A stretch of 64,000 nucleotides of DNA from positions 878,963 through 942,962 of the forward strand of contig CM034234.1 of the NCBI GenBank assembly GCA_019916065.1, read 5' to 3'. The notes beneath the pieces are model-generated. The model did not search any database. It worked only from the letters and a program-made list of their open reading frames with translations, and was not told the DNA's origin. Below, piece after piece: positions 1-11,575 of the stretch (within the stretch, counting starts at the first letter, position 1; each line of letters starts with the position of its first letter). This DNA comes from Vitellaria paradoxa (taxonomy: Eukaryota > Streptophyta > Magnoliopsida > Ericales > Sapotaceae). The position numbers and the translations under genes are program-made.

Positions 1-744
1 CTCTGGGCCATTGAAAAAAAAAAAAGATTGCTTCTTGATAATTAATGAATTTCAACTCAACCCACAAAATATTGATCCTCCACGTGTCCCGCTTTCTGAT
101 GTGAAGGAAAGCAATGAGAACCACTAGGTTGAATCTTCTCATGATGTCTTGTTCCTCTAATGTTCAAACTGTATACTTTGAAACTCCGGTGTCTACAGAT
201 CATTGGAAAGATAATTAAGGTGCCTAGAGATGTCCTTTTGGTGACGCATTTTGATAGAGAGTGATCGCGCATTGATTGATTTGTTATTTTCTAATTGTTT
301 CAATCCAAGCATGAAGGTGCCACGTCCCCGTCTCAGTGCTCTGTCTTGACAATCACATAAAAGCTTATTCCAAGGATACTAATCTAATTTTTATGGTCAC
401 TTTACATTTGTCATGTTCCTATCATTAAAATGTTCCCGCTGAACACGGAGGTACGAGGAAATAAAAATTAATGTTAACCAGAATAAAATTTAATTTGAGA
501 TCAAGTTAATTATATTAATGAACAGGAACCACATGTAACTATTTGAATTCTTGTGTATATTTATACCCAAAAAAAAAAAAAAAAAAAAAAAAAAACGATG
601 CAAAGCTCTACAATATTGTACCTCATTACTACATAAAATAATAAAATAAAATTCACCCATTACCATTCCAACAATCATCAAATAAAGTCTATCCAGTTAC
701 AACAACCCAAGCACCACAATTCAATAAGTAAAACACTACAAATG
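1..744. other. Intergenic, AT-rich, no gene seen
   Basis: No reading frame here resembles a known protein. The stretch contains a poly-A run at about 571-595 and otherwise AT-rich sequence. The short frames overlapping it are low-complexity and look like chance. Confidence 0.6.
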
Positions 745-757
745 TATAATATATACA

Positions 758-1239
758 TGCTTAACATTATTTAAAATAATTTTTGGATAAAATCAAAATG
801 AACGAAATAAAAATTGATAAGAATAAATGGAAATAAAATTGAAAAAAATCCACTTCAAGGCATGAAAACCTCTTCTTAATTCAAATTAAGGTGAATTAAA
901 AACTCCTAAATCATAAGACTAATTTAAACTTTATCTCCCTTTTTCATTGATAACATTAACAAATATAAATACAAGCATTCTGCAAAAAATTAACTAACCA
1001 CTATTATCATCAACTAATTAACCATTATTATCATTAACTAATCACCGCTCACTACTAAAATAGCAAAAGACTCAATTACTTTTAAAATATCTCAACCACA
1101 ACTATCACTCTGTTATTACTCTTAACTTAAAATCTCTCAGTCACTAAATTTATAAATAAAATTATCTAAATATTATAAATAAACCTTATCTAAATCCACA
1201 AATAAAAATTATCTAAATAACACAAATATACGCATAACA
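758..1239 (-). repeat. 3' LTR of the small LTR element
   Basis: This is a direct repeat of 1926-2377, with many substitutions and small indels. It ends on the plus strand in ..CATAACA (the terminal CA). The left terminus is degenerate, and I place it at the TG near 758. Confidence 0.75.
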
Positions 1240-1249
1240 TTCCTTCCCC

Positions 1250-1291
<42 letters not shown>

Positions 1292-1909
1292 TATCCTCAA
1301 GGATTAGATAAATCCTAAATTTGAATGGTGGTGGCTATCCCACTTCTCTATCTTTGTAGCAATCATTTTTTTTATCTTTAAACTTCAAATCCTCTAACCT
1401 TTGAAAGACGGATATTGATGAATTGGCATCAAATATATATTTTCCACTTTTTGAATTAGCACCAAATATGTATCTTCCACCTTTTGGAACACACACCCGT
1501 AGCTTGCAATGGTCATTCTTAGCAGATATATATTTTCTACTTTTTTGGAATACGCACCCGTAACTTGTGGCCATCCTTAGTTGGTAGAGTTGAAGTCGAG
1601 GTTTGACTGTATTAGCCATCCTTAGTTGAAACCTGATTGTAATGGCTATGGCTAAGCTTCAAATTGTAATGGCTAAGCTTCAATGCTTGAGCTGATGTCT
1701 AAAGTTTCTCTTTCCATTAATGTATATCTTCTTTAATTTTACGCGTTGTTTCGATTGTTTCCAAGACAAAGGTTTCAATTTTTAGCAAACTATCAAACAA
1801 ATCATAACCCATCATTTTTAGCAACTCCAATTTTGTTGTTGTCATTACTCTGGAACTGGCTTTGAGAAACGATGGGCTCTCAAGAACAATTGGCTCTCTG
1901 ATATGCGAT

Positions 1910-1923
1910 TGGTTCTGATACCA
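1910..1923 (-). other. Primer-binding site (initiator tRNA-Met type)
   Basis: On the minus strand this reads TGGTATCAGAACCA, complementary to the 3' end of initiator tRNA-Met apart from one base. It lies two bases inside the 5' LTR, as expected for Copia-type elements. Confidence 0.8.
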
Positions 1924-1925
1924 AT

Positions 1926-2377
1926 TGTTTACATACACAATTTTTGAATAAAACCAAAATGAACGAAATAGAAATTGGATAAGAATAAAAGGAAATAAGA
2001 TTGAAAGAAATCTACTTTGAGGCGTGGAAATCTCTTATTGATTCAGATTGACGTGAATCAAAACCTCCTAAATCATAAGACCAATTTAAAATTTATCTCC
2101 TTTTTTATTGATAACATTAACAGATATAAATACAGGAATACTGCACAAAACTAACTAACCACTATTATCATTAACTAACCACCACTCACCACTAAAATAG
2201 CAAAAAACTCAACTACTTCTAAAATATTTCAATCACAATTATCACTCCGCTACTACTTCTAATCTAAAATCTCTCAACCACTAAATTCATAAATAAAATT
2301 ATCTAAATATTACAAAATAAACCTTATCTAAATTCACAAATAAAAATTACCTAAATAACACAAATATATACGTAACA
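1926..2377 (-). repeat. 5' LTR of the small LTR element
   Basis: This 452-bp direct repeat of 758-1239 starts in TG and ends in CA on the plus strand. The primer-binding site abuts its inner edge. Confidence 0.8.
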
Positions 2378-4076
2378 CGGTGATACCTAATAAATCACAA
2401 TGGGGTTATAAACCATACCATTTTATGGCTTATGAAAACTAGGTAATAATTAGTTATGCACGCAAAATCACCATCTGTATATTTTGATCTGATTAACGAT
2501 AAACCTACATTCTAGATGCTTTTGTTGGCTCTTTAAGCAAGATCTGCTACTAAGGTGCCCTGGTAGGGAGCACTCTAGTAGGTTAATCTTTTTATTTTTT
2601 ATTTTTTTACCAGATCTCGTGATGGGTTGCTACCTGCAGGTAAACATTATTCTGCAACTCGAAGATATATAAAATACATCAAATTAATGTCTCATACACA
2701 TGATATACTCAGTTATGTATTATTATAATAATAATAATAACAAGATATATCATCACAACTACATGTTTACAACATAATAACATAATATTTGTAAATAATA
2801 ATCCATGAGGGGATTTGATAATTTGGGAGGTAACATATATTAAAATAATGCCTGCGTGAATTAGTTTAATTTCTCAAACTTTTTATTTTTATTTAATAAT
2901 TAACATTCGAATGGACCTCATTCAAACGCTTCCTTAAGAGTTATTCAAATGGATGCTGGTGGTGGTCAATTTCTTCATTTAGATCTAGTCCGTTTGAATG
3001 CACCACTTCTTGCCGTTTGAACTGAACCAATTAATATTATTTTTTAAAAGTTGGTAACTTTAGGAGTGTCAATTGCATTCTTAAAAAAAAAAAAAAGAAA
3101 AATTTATATCCTCCCTTTTGGTAAAAGTTAAAAAATGGCTACTTATTTTTTTTTTAAATGGATTGTTTTTATCAAAACAAACATAAATTTTTGAAATATT
3201 TTTAGGAATGCAATTAGCACACCTAAAAATTATAATTTTTAAAAAAAATCTAAATTTTGTGGCAACAAGTTACAAAAAAATAAAAAATCAAAAATCAATT
3301 TTTTTAAGAGCCAAACCCAAGTCTTAATTAGTTTGACAGATTATATATATTGGCTTAAGCATCAATATATATATGATTGTGCCGCTTGGTTACGCGGTAA
3401 TTGACGTACCATCTGGGGCTCCCATGTACTAAACACTGAGGTATCGCCAGTGTGTATCAGATAAGAAATATGTGGATCCAGTTCATCTTTATCAGATTTA
3501 TGATAAATTATACACGTGAGCTGTTCCGCGGAGACAAATCCTGGTCCGCAGCTGAGAGCCGATGCTATATATTCATAACCGTGTTAATTGGACAGATCGG
3601 TCAGTATCAAAATCATGCACACACACACACACACACCTATATATGTATATAGTCGAATAATCAAGAAGGTGAAATAGATATACATATAGCACTGCTTGTG
3701 GTATACGTCCAGATGCAATGAAAGCACGCGCAGCCACATGTACGCGTATCAGCGTGTGTGTATATATATATATATATATTTATATTAATCATTGTTTAGG
3801 TTTGGTTTAAAAGTCTCATTGAGTTTTAAAATATATGTACTAAAATTTAATTAAATAAGTTCTCGAGTCAAGTTCAATTAATTTATTTATTTTATATAGA
3901 TTTAAATTTTTGAATCCAACTTCAATAAAACTTAAATCTCAAATAGTGTAAAGATTTAACTTGATTTCGTAATGAATTAATCTCAAGCTAATTTTTAGTA
4001 CATCAAACGCAAACTAAACTCCAATTGTTTATTTCATTTAATAATCTTATCTTTCACTTTTCAATTTTTTAGGGTT

Positions 4077-4220
4077 GTTTGGTTGAAAAAAAAAATTGAG
4101 GAAAAAGTACAATAAAAATATAAATATGTGACATAAAAGTGATACGTGTTAAAATTTTATTGAAAAAAAATATAAAAAGTAATTAAAATTTGATAACTTT
4201 TGATATTTTTTAGTTAACCC
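4077..4220. repeat. MITE-like element, GTTTGGTT family
   Basis: It starts GTTTGGTTGA and ends TTAGTTAACCC, giving imperfect terminal inverted repeats around about 130 bp of AT-rich sequence. The same design and internal motifs (a 'gatgtaaaagtgata'-like core) recur at 13785-13921 and 39198-39316. It is non-coding. Confidence 0.55.
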
Positions 4221-4946
4221 TACAGAAAATGATCTAAATGGTACTATCACATAGAAGAGGGATAACTGATGGTTGAAGATTATCTCTGCCTTAGGTTTGA
4301 GAAACATCATGATTCCATTTCCCCAAATTTACTGTGTAAGGTTGAGAAAAAAATTAAACCAAGTTCAATAATGAATTATTTAAAGTTGAATTAAAAAAAC
4401 TTATAAAATTTTAAATTTTCGAGCCACCAAAGTGTTTGATGTCTTGCATAAATCTAACTTATAAAACTGAATTTGAATTAAATTTAAGTTACAAATTACG
4501 GTGAAATTTAGTTTAATTTAATAATAAATTGATTTCAAATGAATTTGTGGTCAACAACCGAGTTCGAATTTGGTCGATGTGCTATTATATATATGGCGGT
4601 TCATCTCTTTTTTCACATATGCACACGGCAGATTGAATGAATGATTGCCAAAGGGATTAGGATGCAATCACAATCACTTTCTCATTACAAAGAGATACGA
4701 GCCGTGCATTTTTCGTACTTGACATGATTGTTTTGGGAAAAAGTTGTGCGCATCCATCGGGAATTTATTTTGAGTTGCGTAGCGTAACCAAATTTAATTT
4801 CCAATTTCGAATAATTTTATATATCTTCCTTTCTGTTTTCCCTCTTATCACACTGGTTTAATCATTTCATACACTTGAACTTCTGGGAATCTTTCTTTTC
4901 AACAGATAATCATCAAGAAGAAGGGAAAGAAAGTAAATATAGCACT

Positions 4947-5100
4947 GTTTAGAATTAAAAAATATATATAAAATTTAAAAAATTTTTATAAACATAAATT
5001 ATAAGAATGTAAAATTTAAATTTTTTATTTATTACACAAAAAATGAAACACTAACTTTTATAAATTTATACAAATTTATATAATTTTATACATACCTTAT
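4947..5100. repeat. MITE-like element, GTTTGGAGTT family, degenerate
   Basis: It starts GTTTAGAATT and shares a long internal stretch (AACATAAATTATRAGA..GTAAAATTTAAATTTTTTA) with the copy at 21483-21623. It lies about 160 bp from an oppositely oriented copy at 5260-5414. Confidence 0.55.
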
Positions 5101-5259
5101 ATATGCGTATGTATAGTGATCTATTAATTAATATAGAAAATGAATACCGATACATTTGACTAATTAAACTTTTCCCACTTTTCTTTTTTAATTTTAAAAA
5201 TAAAAAATAAAATAAAATGAAAGTATGAGACCACCTTAATCTTAGATTATATAGGGTGT

Positions 5260-5414
5260 GTTTGGAGTTGTATAAAAATGTATAAAATAAAATAAAATTG
5301 TAAAAATAAATATCTCGTAATTCATGCAGTGAGTGAAGAATTTTAATTTTATTGTTTCATAATTCATGTTTACAGAGATTTGTAAGATTTTATTTTATTT
5401 TGTTTAATTCTAAA
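5260..5414. repeat. MITE-like element, GTTTGGAGTT family, inverted copy
   Basis: It starts GTTTGGAGTT and ends AATTCTAAAC, so the ends are imperfect inverted repeats. Its interior is the reverse complement of the interior of the other family members. Confidence 0.6.
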
Positions 5415-6520
5415 CGGAGCAATAATTCATAGCTGAACTTAAGACATAATAGTAATAATAAAATTAACCAAAAGTCTTAGTCTCGCATCTTAGACTGAGA
5501 TTAGAGGCTTCATGATGTCGTAGTGCGAAAAGTAACTAAAATAATTAACGGTAGTGGCAAAGTGGAGATCATGCCCAAAGTCAATCACTTATTTTATTAG
5601 CGAAAATTCACAGTGACTAAATACAACCCCAATCATTGCTTTGTTTTACAGAGGATCTAACATGAGAGCATGATTGAGTGAGGCACTTAATTGGTGGTTG
5701 AGTTTTATTTTTTATTTACTCATTATCCAGATTCGAATTTGAGCTATTCCTTGCGTTTACCTATAAAAAAAAACATGAGAGCATGACGGGATAGCCAAAA
5801 CTTAGGTTGAAATTATTCATAAGTTATGTGAAATGTAATATATTTTTTTAACCTTTTACACTGTAAAAAAAAAAAAATACACTAATTATTGTGAATTTAT
5901 CGTTTAAAAGGGAAAAAAGTGCATGGGAAGCTGACAATTTATTGTTTGCTTAAATTTGACATTATTTCTTAGTTCTTGGTAATCAGCAGTAATAATAAAA
6001 TTCCCAACCAACAACCACGTCAAATGACTACCATGACCCTCAAATATTACCACCGTACTTATCCGGCCAGTTCAATTTACCCTCATCCGTCTCGGTCTCA
6101 CCCAAAAGTAGACCCCCTTTTCAGGGTTATTCCGGTCATTTACAAAATACATGAGGGACATTGTTGCAATACAACAGTACCCCACAAATGACAGATGTAT
6201 CTAATGGGTCAGTTTTCAAAATTTTTTATCGAGCGATGAAAAGGAGGCTTTACAAGTAAAACCAAAAAATAACGTGGACGGGTATGTGGTCAAATCCGGT
6301 GACGGCTCGCGCGCCAAATCGGTAGAATTAGTAACGTCTTAAAATTCAATAAAACATAATTTTTTGGCCAGGTGATGGCCAGCTCCAGGAATCTTTTTAT
6401 TCTTCTCAAGTAGATGCCATTCCAGCACTCAAACGCAAACACAACTCTCCTTATTAATTTAGCTTTTTAGCTCACTTTTCAAGTATCATCGGCAACCTTG
6501 CGTATCACAACGCCTGGTTG

Positions 6521-6745
6521 TAGTTATATATATTTATATATATATTTAACACCCTTTCAAGATAAGACTAGACCGCCCATCCCCGCCCGCAAACAATTCT
6601 GATGTTCCAAAACCCTTCTGGCCATGGATGAAATTAACTTGAACTCCAAGAGGGTTTGATTCTGGGCTTGGGCTCAGAATTTTAATGCCAATCGAAGAGG
6701 TTTTTGAGGTACAAGGTATAGCTGGTGCGGTCTCTGGACGGAGTA
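6521..6745 (+). promoter_or_regulatory. Core promoter and 5' leader of the CIPK14-type gene, with upstream AUGs
   Basis: A TATA-rich stretch lies at 6525-6546, so transcription probably starts near 6570-6600 (inferred). The predicted leader holds at least four AUGs. Two short frames are complete, 6602-6631 (9 codons) and 6624-6659 (11 codons), and a tiny one starts at 6628. A 26-codon frame at 6685-6765 begins in the leader and ends 20 bp beyond the kinase ATG in another frame. Confidence 0.6.
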
Positions 6746-6765
6746 ATGCCAGAGATTGTAGATAG
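6685..6765 (+). other. Upstream ORF overlapping the kinase start codon
   Basis: An ATG at 6685 opens a 26-codon frame that stops at 6763-6765. It is in a different frame from the kinase ATG at 6746 and overlaps it. A ribosome that initiates here cannot readily reinitiate at 6746, so such a frame usually lowers translation of the main protein. It counts only if the transcript starts upstream of 6685, which the TATA position suggests but does not prove. Confidence 0.55.
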
Positions 6766-8053
6766 TAAGTACGGCAATGTTTCGCCGCCGGCAGCGGAAA
6801 CCATCGGCGAGGTTCCTCTGGAAACGGACGCGAACTTGTTTGGCAAGTACGAGTTGTGGAAGCTACTCGGATATGGAGCCTCCGCGAAGGTGTACCACGC
6901 GAGGGACGTGAGGACGGGCCAGAGCGTGGCCATTAAGGCCATTAACAAGAAGAAGGTGCTGAAAGGGGGCCTGACGGCGCACATTACGAGGGAGATCTCT
7001 ATAATGCGCCGGCTGCGCCACCCCAACATTGTCAGCCTCTTCGAGGTCCTAGCCACCAAGACCAAGATTTACTTCGTGATGGAGTTGGCCAAGGGAGGCG
7101 AGCTCTTCGCCAAGGTAGCCAAGGGACGGTTCAGCGAAGAGCTCTGCCGCCGCTACTTCCAGCAGCTCATCGCCGCCGTAGGGTACTATCACTCCCGCGG
7201 CGTCTTCCACCGCGATCTGAAGCTGGAGAATCTCCTCCTCGACGAGAATTGGGACCTCAAAGTAACAGACTTCGGGCTAAGCGCCGTGAAGGACCAGATC
7301 CGACCAGACGGGCTACTCCACACGCTCTGCGGCACCCCTGCCTACGTGGCGCCGGAAATCCTTGCGAATAAGGGCTACGACGGCGCGAAGGCGGACATTT
7401 GGTCATGCGGCATTATACTTTTCGTGTTGAACGCCGGCTACCTTCCGTTCAACGATCCAAACCTCATGGTGATGTGTCGGAAAATCTACAACGGCGAATT
7501 CCGGTGCCCCAAATGGACGTCTCCTGATCTCAAGCGATTCCTGTCTCGCCTCCTCGACACCAATCCGGAGACTCGCATCACTGTGGACGAGATCATCAAC
7601 GATCCGTGGTTCAGGAAAGGCTACAAAGAGATCAATTCCCGTTCGGAAGATTTTGAGCTCAAAGAACGCGACGACAGCAAAAAGTTCCTAAACGCCTTCG
7701 ATATAATTTCGTTCTCTCCCGGTTTTGATCTCTCTGGTTTAATCGCTCGCCACGACGATTCCGCCAAACGCGAGCGATTCGTATCAGCGGACTCGCCGGA
7801 GAGAATAATCGGAAAAATCGAAGAGTTAGCGAAGGCGGAGGGATTGACGGTAGCGAGGAAAAAGGACTGGGGAGCCAAGGTGGAGGGGCAGAACGGTCAT
7901 TTCATCGCTGCGGCGGAGATTCATCAGCTAACGGAGAAGCTGGTTGTGGTTGAGATTAGGGGGAGGGGAGCTGACGTTGGACCCGGCCGTGAAATATGGA
8001 AAGATAAAATCCGGCCGCAGCTCAATTCTCTCATTTACCGACCGGAACGGTAA
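6746..8053 (+). CDS. CIPK14: CBL-interacting protein kinase, CIPK14/CIPK11 type (SnRK3), intronless
   Basis: This is a Ser/Thr kinase of the SnRK3 family. Family knowledge: CBL calcium sensors activate it through the NAF motif, and it phosphorylates membrane ion transporters and channels. The open frame extends upstream to a GTG at 6725, but the true start is the ATG at 6746, whose product opens MPEI as in Arabidopsis CIPK11. That gives 435 residues, the usual CIPK length. Visible in order: glycine loop [13 protein letters not shown], catalytic lysine in [10 protein letters not shown], catalytic loop [25 protein letters not shown] activation segment, [14 protein letters not shown] motif [17 protein letters not shown], then the C-terminal PPI/regulatory domain. 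[11 protein letters not shown] and KWTSPDL favour CIPK14 over CIPK11. Oddities are Leu for the near-invariant Pro in HRDLKPEN and Cys in VMCRKIY. The coding region is far more GC-rich than its surroundings, and no intron is present, as in this intron-poor CIPK subgroup. Confidence 0.96.
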   Translation: MPEIVDSKYGNVSPPAAETIGEVPLETDANLFGKYELWKLLGYGASAKVYHARDVRTGQSVAIKAINKKKVLKGGLTAHITREISIMRRLRHPNIVSLFEVLATKTKIYFVMELAKGGELFAKVAKGRFSEELCRRYFQQLIAAVGYYHSRGVFHRDLKLENLLLDENWDLKVTDFGLSAVKDQIRPDGLLHTLCGTPAYVAPEILANKGYDGAKADIWSCGIILFVLNAGYLPFNDPNLMVMCRKIYNGEFRCPKWTSPDLKRFLSRLLDTNPETRITVDEIINDPWFRKGYKEINSRSEDFELKERDDSKKFLNAFDIISFSPGFDLSGLIARHDDSAKRERFVSADSPERIIGKIEELAKAEGLTVARKKDWGAKVEGQNGHFIAAAEIHQLTEKLVVVEIRGRGADVGPGREIWKDKIRPQLNSLIYRPER

Positions 8054-8731
8054 AAGTTACCTGTAACCAAAAGGTGGCTCCACTGTTCCTTAAACCCCAA
8101 TCAATCATTCTTAAATTGATTAATAATTATAGGCCGCGCAGTGTTAGCTCCCTCAAATTTATTCACTGCGTGGCACTTTTTCATGTGTGGTTGAATCTGT
8201 GCCCATTATTTGAAAACCTATGCTCAGTAAAAAAAAAAAAAAAAAGAGTCAAATGCTTACATGGCTATGCTTTTTATTTCTTTTTTTTTTTTTTTTTTGG
8301 GGTACTGGTATGTACTTTGTGGTATTTTTGTCTTGTTGGTAGATTTATATGTACATGTATATATATTTTTTTGTTTAGGCATGAAAAAAGCTTAGCTTTA
8401 GATTTCAAATTAGTTTACGACATATGTATATATCCATGCTTCAAAATTTTCTCATATTTAATTTTTCTGTGTATAATTCATTTTGGGGGTGTGTGTAGAT
8501 AAAAAATTATTATCACAACTTCATAATTTTCCCTAATTAAATGGAATAATTCTGTTATGAACAATATATAGCATGAAGGTGCTTATTAATCTTCAGCCAT
8601 GAAGAAATTTTTTTCCCTTTGGGGGGGGGGGGTTGGTTTTATCATTTTATGATCTATCTATTTGACCTTCTTATAAAATTTATTGTCATGTCACTAAACA
8701 ACTGTGCTGAGAGGGAATATATATTAAAAAA
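8054..8731 (+). other. Probable 3' UTR of the CIPK14-type gene, then intergenic
   Basis: This is AT-rich sequence after the kinase stop, with poly-A (about 8229-8246), poly-T and poly-G (about 8621-8632) runs. The frames found here are low-complexity and I do not regard them as genes. I see no clear polyadenylation signal that fixes the 3' end. Confidence 0.4.
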
Positions 8732-8952
8732 ATGCTACGCTTACACCTTTTTTTTATACGCATATTTATACTTTCTCAATTTATATTGGTCACTATTCAT
8801 AGTGACCAGTGCATTTATTTAAAATTATTATAGCCGTAAGATGTTGTCTTGATCTTACGACTATGATAATTTTGAATGAAATGCACTGATCACTACGAAC
8901 AATGACGAGTGTAAATTGAAAGGGTGTAAAAGAAATGGTGTAAGTATAACAT
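8732..8952. repeat. Foldback MITE, 221 bp, arms almost full length
   Basis: The left half (about 8732-8842) is the inverse of the right half (about 8849-8952), with an unpaired centre of about six bases. Outer ends are ATGCTACGCTTACACC and GGTGTAAGTATAACAT. Inner blocks such as ATTATAGCCGTAAGAT and ATCTTACGACTATGAT also pair. No coding capacity. As RNA it would fold into a hairpin of about 100 bp. Confidence 0.85.
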
Positions 8953-9765
8953 CACTATATATATTATTGGAAATGAAGGGGAGATAAAATTAGTTTATTT
9001 CTTTTTAGAGCATACTAATTTTTAATAACTTTTGAGTTTTGTGTTTAGTATATATTTTAATAACTTTTGAGTTTTGTGTTTAGTATACTAATTTATATAT
9101 ATATTTTGTGTTTAGCAAAAGGTTAAATTTTACTTTGCTTTTTCAAAAATTAAAACAAGCGGGAGGCTTAAGTTTTATTTAAGTATAATGAAGTATTTAG
9201 ATGGAACAGTTTGGATTGCTATTTATTTTGTAATATTTAAAATACATAATCTTGATTGTTAACTCAACTTTTAAAACTTTAAATTTATTTTTCAGACGTT
9301 ACTACTTTGAATTTCCTCAAACTTACTGAAAATTTTATCTAACCGTAGCACAAGCTAACTTGAACATCACAAATATATATATATATATATATATATTTAG
9401 AATACATAGTTAACAAAAATTTATAGTAGAAGAATAACCCTGATTTATTTTGCAGTGGGGTCATATGCGAAGACAACTAACTTTTACATTAGAAAAATGG
9501 CTTGCTGCTCATCGGATCTGCCATTGTAATATATATATATATATATATACAGACAAAAAAAAAGTTTATGAATATATATAATTAATTGGTGACCACTCAA
9601 AGGAGGTGGGCCAAGGTGAGATGATTCCAATGTTGAAATTCATATATAACAGAGAAAGTACGGAGATTGACGACCCACCACCAACACCATATGCTCTTTT
9701 ATGCCTTGACACCGCGGCATAAACAAATCACTTCAATTTCCTAATTTCCTTTCTTAAAAAATGTT
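8953..9765. other. Intergenic, AT-rich
   Basis: No gene seen. (TA)n tracts lie at about 9372-9396 and 9530-9549. A short repeated phrase, TTTTGAGTTTTGTGTTTAGTATA, occurs twice near 9031-9086 as a local duplication. Confidence 0.5.
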
Positions 9766-10095
9766 AGGTGGCATTTAGTTTATTTTTTATTTTTTATTTT
9801 CATTTTATGTTTTAAAAATCTCAAAATAAAGAAACAAAAAAATATTCTATTTTCATTATTTTCAAATTTTCTTTATTTTAGATTAAAAATGCTAAAAATG
9901 ACTTTTTGTCATTTTTTATTTTATGCATAAGCCCATTTTTTATTTTTTAAAACAACTTTTGAAAGCACAAGTGACCAAATGCGTTTTGAGCTTTTTCCTT
10001 ATTTTCAAAAGTGTAAAATTGAAAATGAGTTCAAAACATAAAATAGAAAACAAAAACAGAAAATAAAAAATAGAAAAATAAACCAAATAAACCTT
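9766..10095. repeat. AT-rich MITE-like element, family of about 330 bp
   Basis: It begins TTAGGTGGCATTTAGTTTAT and ends with a degenerate inverse (AAATAAACC..). The interior includes the phrase CTTATTTTCAAAAGT and a block near GAAAGCACAAGTGACCAAATG. The same order of blocks recurs at 37341-37675 and, in inverse order, at 39687-40008. Confidence 0.6.
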
Positions 10096-11187
10096 TACTT
10101 TTTTCTTTGAGGGTACTTTTTCTTGAAATATTGATAAGCTCTCTCTGATATTGACATTCCCTTCTCCATCAACCATCTACCTTACAACTCTTTTAATTAA
10201 ATGCGCCCAAAATTAAATTAATGAAATGGATTTTTTTTTTTTTTTTTTTGGGTGGCTTGTCGTGACTTAACAACTAGTACAATTATTCAAATGTTTACTC
10301 TATTGGTCCTCCTTTTGGTTGATTTGTTTCTTTTCCTATCTCTTGCAACCGATATATTAGTCCTTTTTTCTTTTTCTTTTTTCTTTTTTACAAGTGGCAA
10401 ACTTTTTAGTCCACACAAATTGCACAATCTTCTTACTTTTACTTTACGAATACATCTTTGTTTTGCTATGGTTTTGGTTTCTAGTAATCAAAGTCATCTT
10501 ACTCTAATTAAGGCACCTTTCGTGAATTAACTTTTAATAATTTTACTTCAAAAGTTGTAAAGTTCTAACTTTTTATACGCTTAGCAAATTTTACAGTTTT
10601 CTAAAAAGTTTTAACTTTTTACACGCTTAGTAAATTTTATTGATTTTTAATTTTTATTAAAAGTTAATTTTTTTTAATTTTTATAACTTTAGTGTGTGTA
10701 GTAAAATTTCATACATTTGATAAAACATCAATTGTTGAAAAAATGTAAAAAAAAAAAAAAAAAAAAAAACGATTGAACCCAATAAAAAAAAAATACAAAA
10801 TTGTTAAAAGTTGATTTGTCAAACGGGGCTTAAAGCAAAAGAAGGTTCGAAACTCACATTTTGGTTTGGCTCCTGAGTAAAATATAATGAAGAAATTGCT
10901 GTAGATAAATCAGGCAATCATTAGTTCCCGCTTCTTTTATCTTTTTATTTCTTTTTAATTTTGGCGCTGTTTGAATGGTAAAAAAAAACATAAAACATAA
11001 CAAAACAAAATTTATTTAGAATAAACGTGGCACGTGACGAAATTTATTTAAGGAAAATTAAAAAAAAGTTAGAAAATTTTGGATTTTTTTTAATATCTAG
11101 GTAGCGTTTGGAGTGGAAAAAAAAAAGATAAAACGTGATTTTAAGTAAATTTTAGCATTTTGTACTTTTTTCAAATCGTATTTTTTG
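10096..11187. other. Intergenic, AT-rich
   Basis: No gene seen. Poly-T at about 10230-10250 and poly-A at about 10747-10769. A short tandem phrase (AAGTTYTAACTTTTTAYACGCTTAG) occurs twice at about 10559-10634. Confidence 0.5.
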
Positions 11188-11575
11188 GAGATGAACAGCA
11201 TAATCTATTAGAACGGTTTTCTCAAATCTGTTCTAACGGATTCAAAAAATCCTCAAATAATAGTTCTTCTCTCTCATTTTTTTCCAAATCTCTTTTTCTA
11301 GAGATGAATGATAATAATCTGTTAGAACAGTTTTTTCAAATCTGTTCGAACGGTTTTTCAAAATAATAGTTCTTCTCTCTCTCCAAATCTTATCTTTTTG
11401 AGATGAACAGCGACAATCTGTTAAAATATTTTTTTCAAATCTGTTCTAACGGATTCAAAAAATTTCCAAATAATAGTTTGTCTCTCTCTATCTCTCTCCA
11501 AATTTTATCTTTTTGAGATGAACGAAGTTAGAATGGTTTTTCTAAATCTTTTCTAACAGATTCAAATAGTTTTCG
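11188..11575. repeat. Tandem repeat, unit about 100-115 bp, four copies
   Basis: The unit begins GAGATGAACAG and contains AATCTGTTAGAAC, TCAAATCTGTTCTAACGG and TAATAGTTCTTCTCTCTC. Copies begin at about 11188, 11300, 11400 and 11516. The last copy is shorter and more diverged. Confidence 0.8.

Larger units (their letters stand above)
758..2377 (-). mobile_element. Small non-autonomous LTR retrotransposon (Copia-type primer site), degenerate
   Basis: Two direct repeats of about 450-480 bp (about 758-1239 and 1926-2377) flank an internal region of under 700 bp. Read on the minus strand, the right repeat ends in CA and is followed two bases later by TGGTATCAGAACCA, which matches the initiator-tRNA-Met primer site at 13 of 14 positions. 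The left repeat is preceded by the purine tract TGGGGAAGGA. These signals fix the minus orientation. The internal region carries only remnants: a short gag-like N-terminus just after the primer site (about 1717-1840) and a 94-codon frame at 1335-1619 with no recognised domain. There is no protease, integrase or RT, so the element must depend on another. The LTRs have clearly diverged and no target duplication could be matched, so it is old. The outer left edge is uncertain by about 15 bp. Confidence 0.8.
2378..6520. other. Intergenic, AT-rich, MITE-like relics
   Basis: No convincing coding region was found. Besides the repeats listed separately, there are (CA)n at about 3618-3635, (TA)n at about 3761-3779 and several A/T homopolymers. 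A GC-richer patch at 3370-3610 contains a 66-codon frame that I cannot relate to any protein. Confidence 0.55.

Noticed and set aside
3370..3610. Possible RNA gene in the GC-richer patch
   Set aside because: No cloverleaf, box motifs or long hairpin could be drawn. I found no supportable RNA gene in the window.
6725..6745. Seven-codon N-terminal extension of the CIPK14-type kinase
   Set aside because: The upstream start would be GTG. The ATG at 6746 gives the MPEI N-terminus seen in relatives.
6682..7065. 127-codon minus-strand frame opposite the first kinase
   Set aside because: It is the complement of GC-rich kinase sequence with no recognisable domain.
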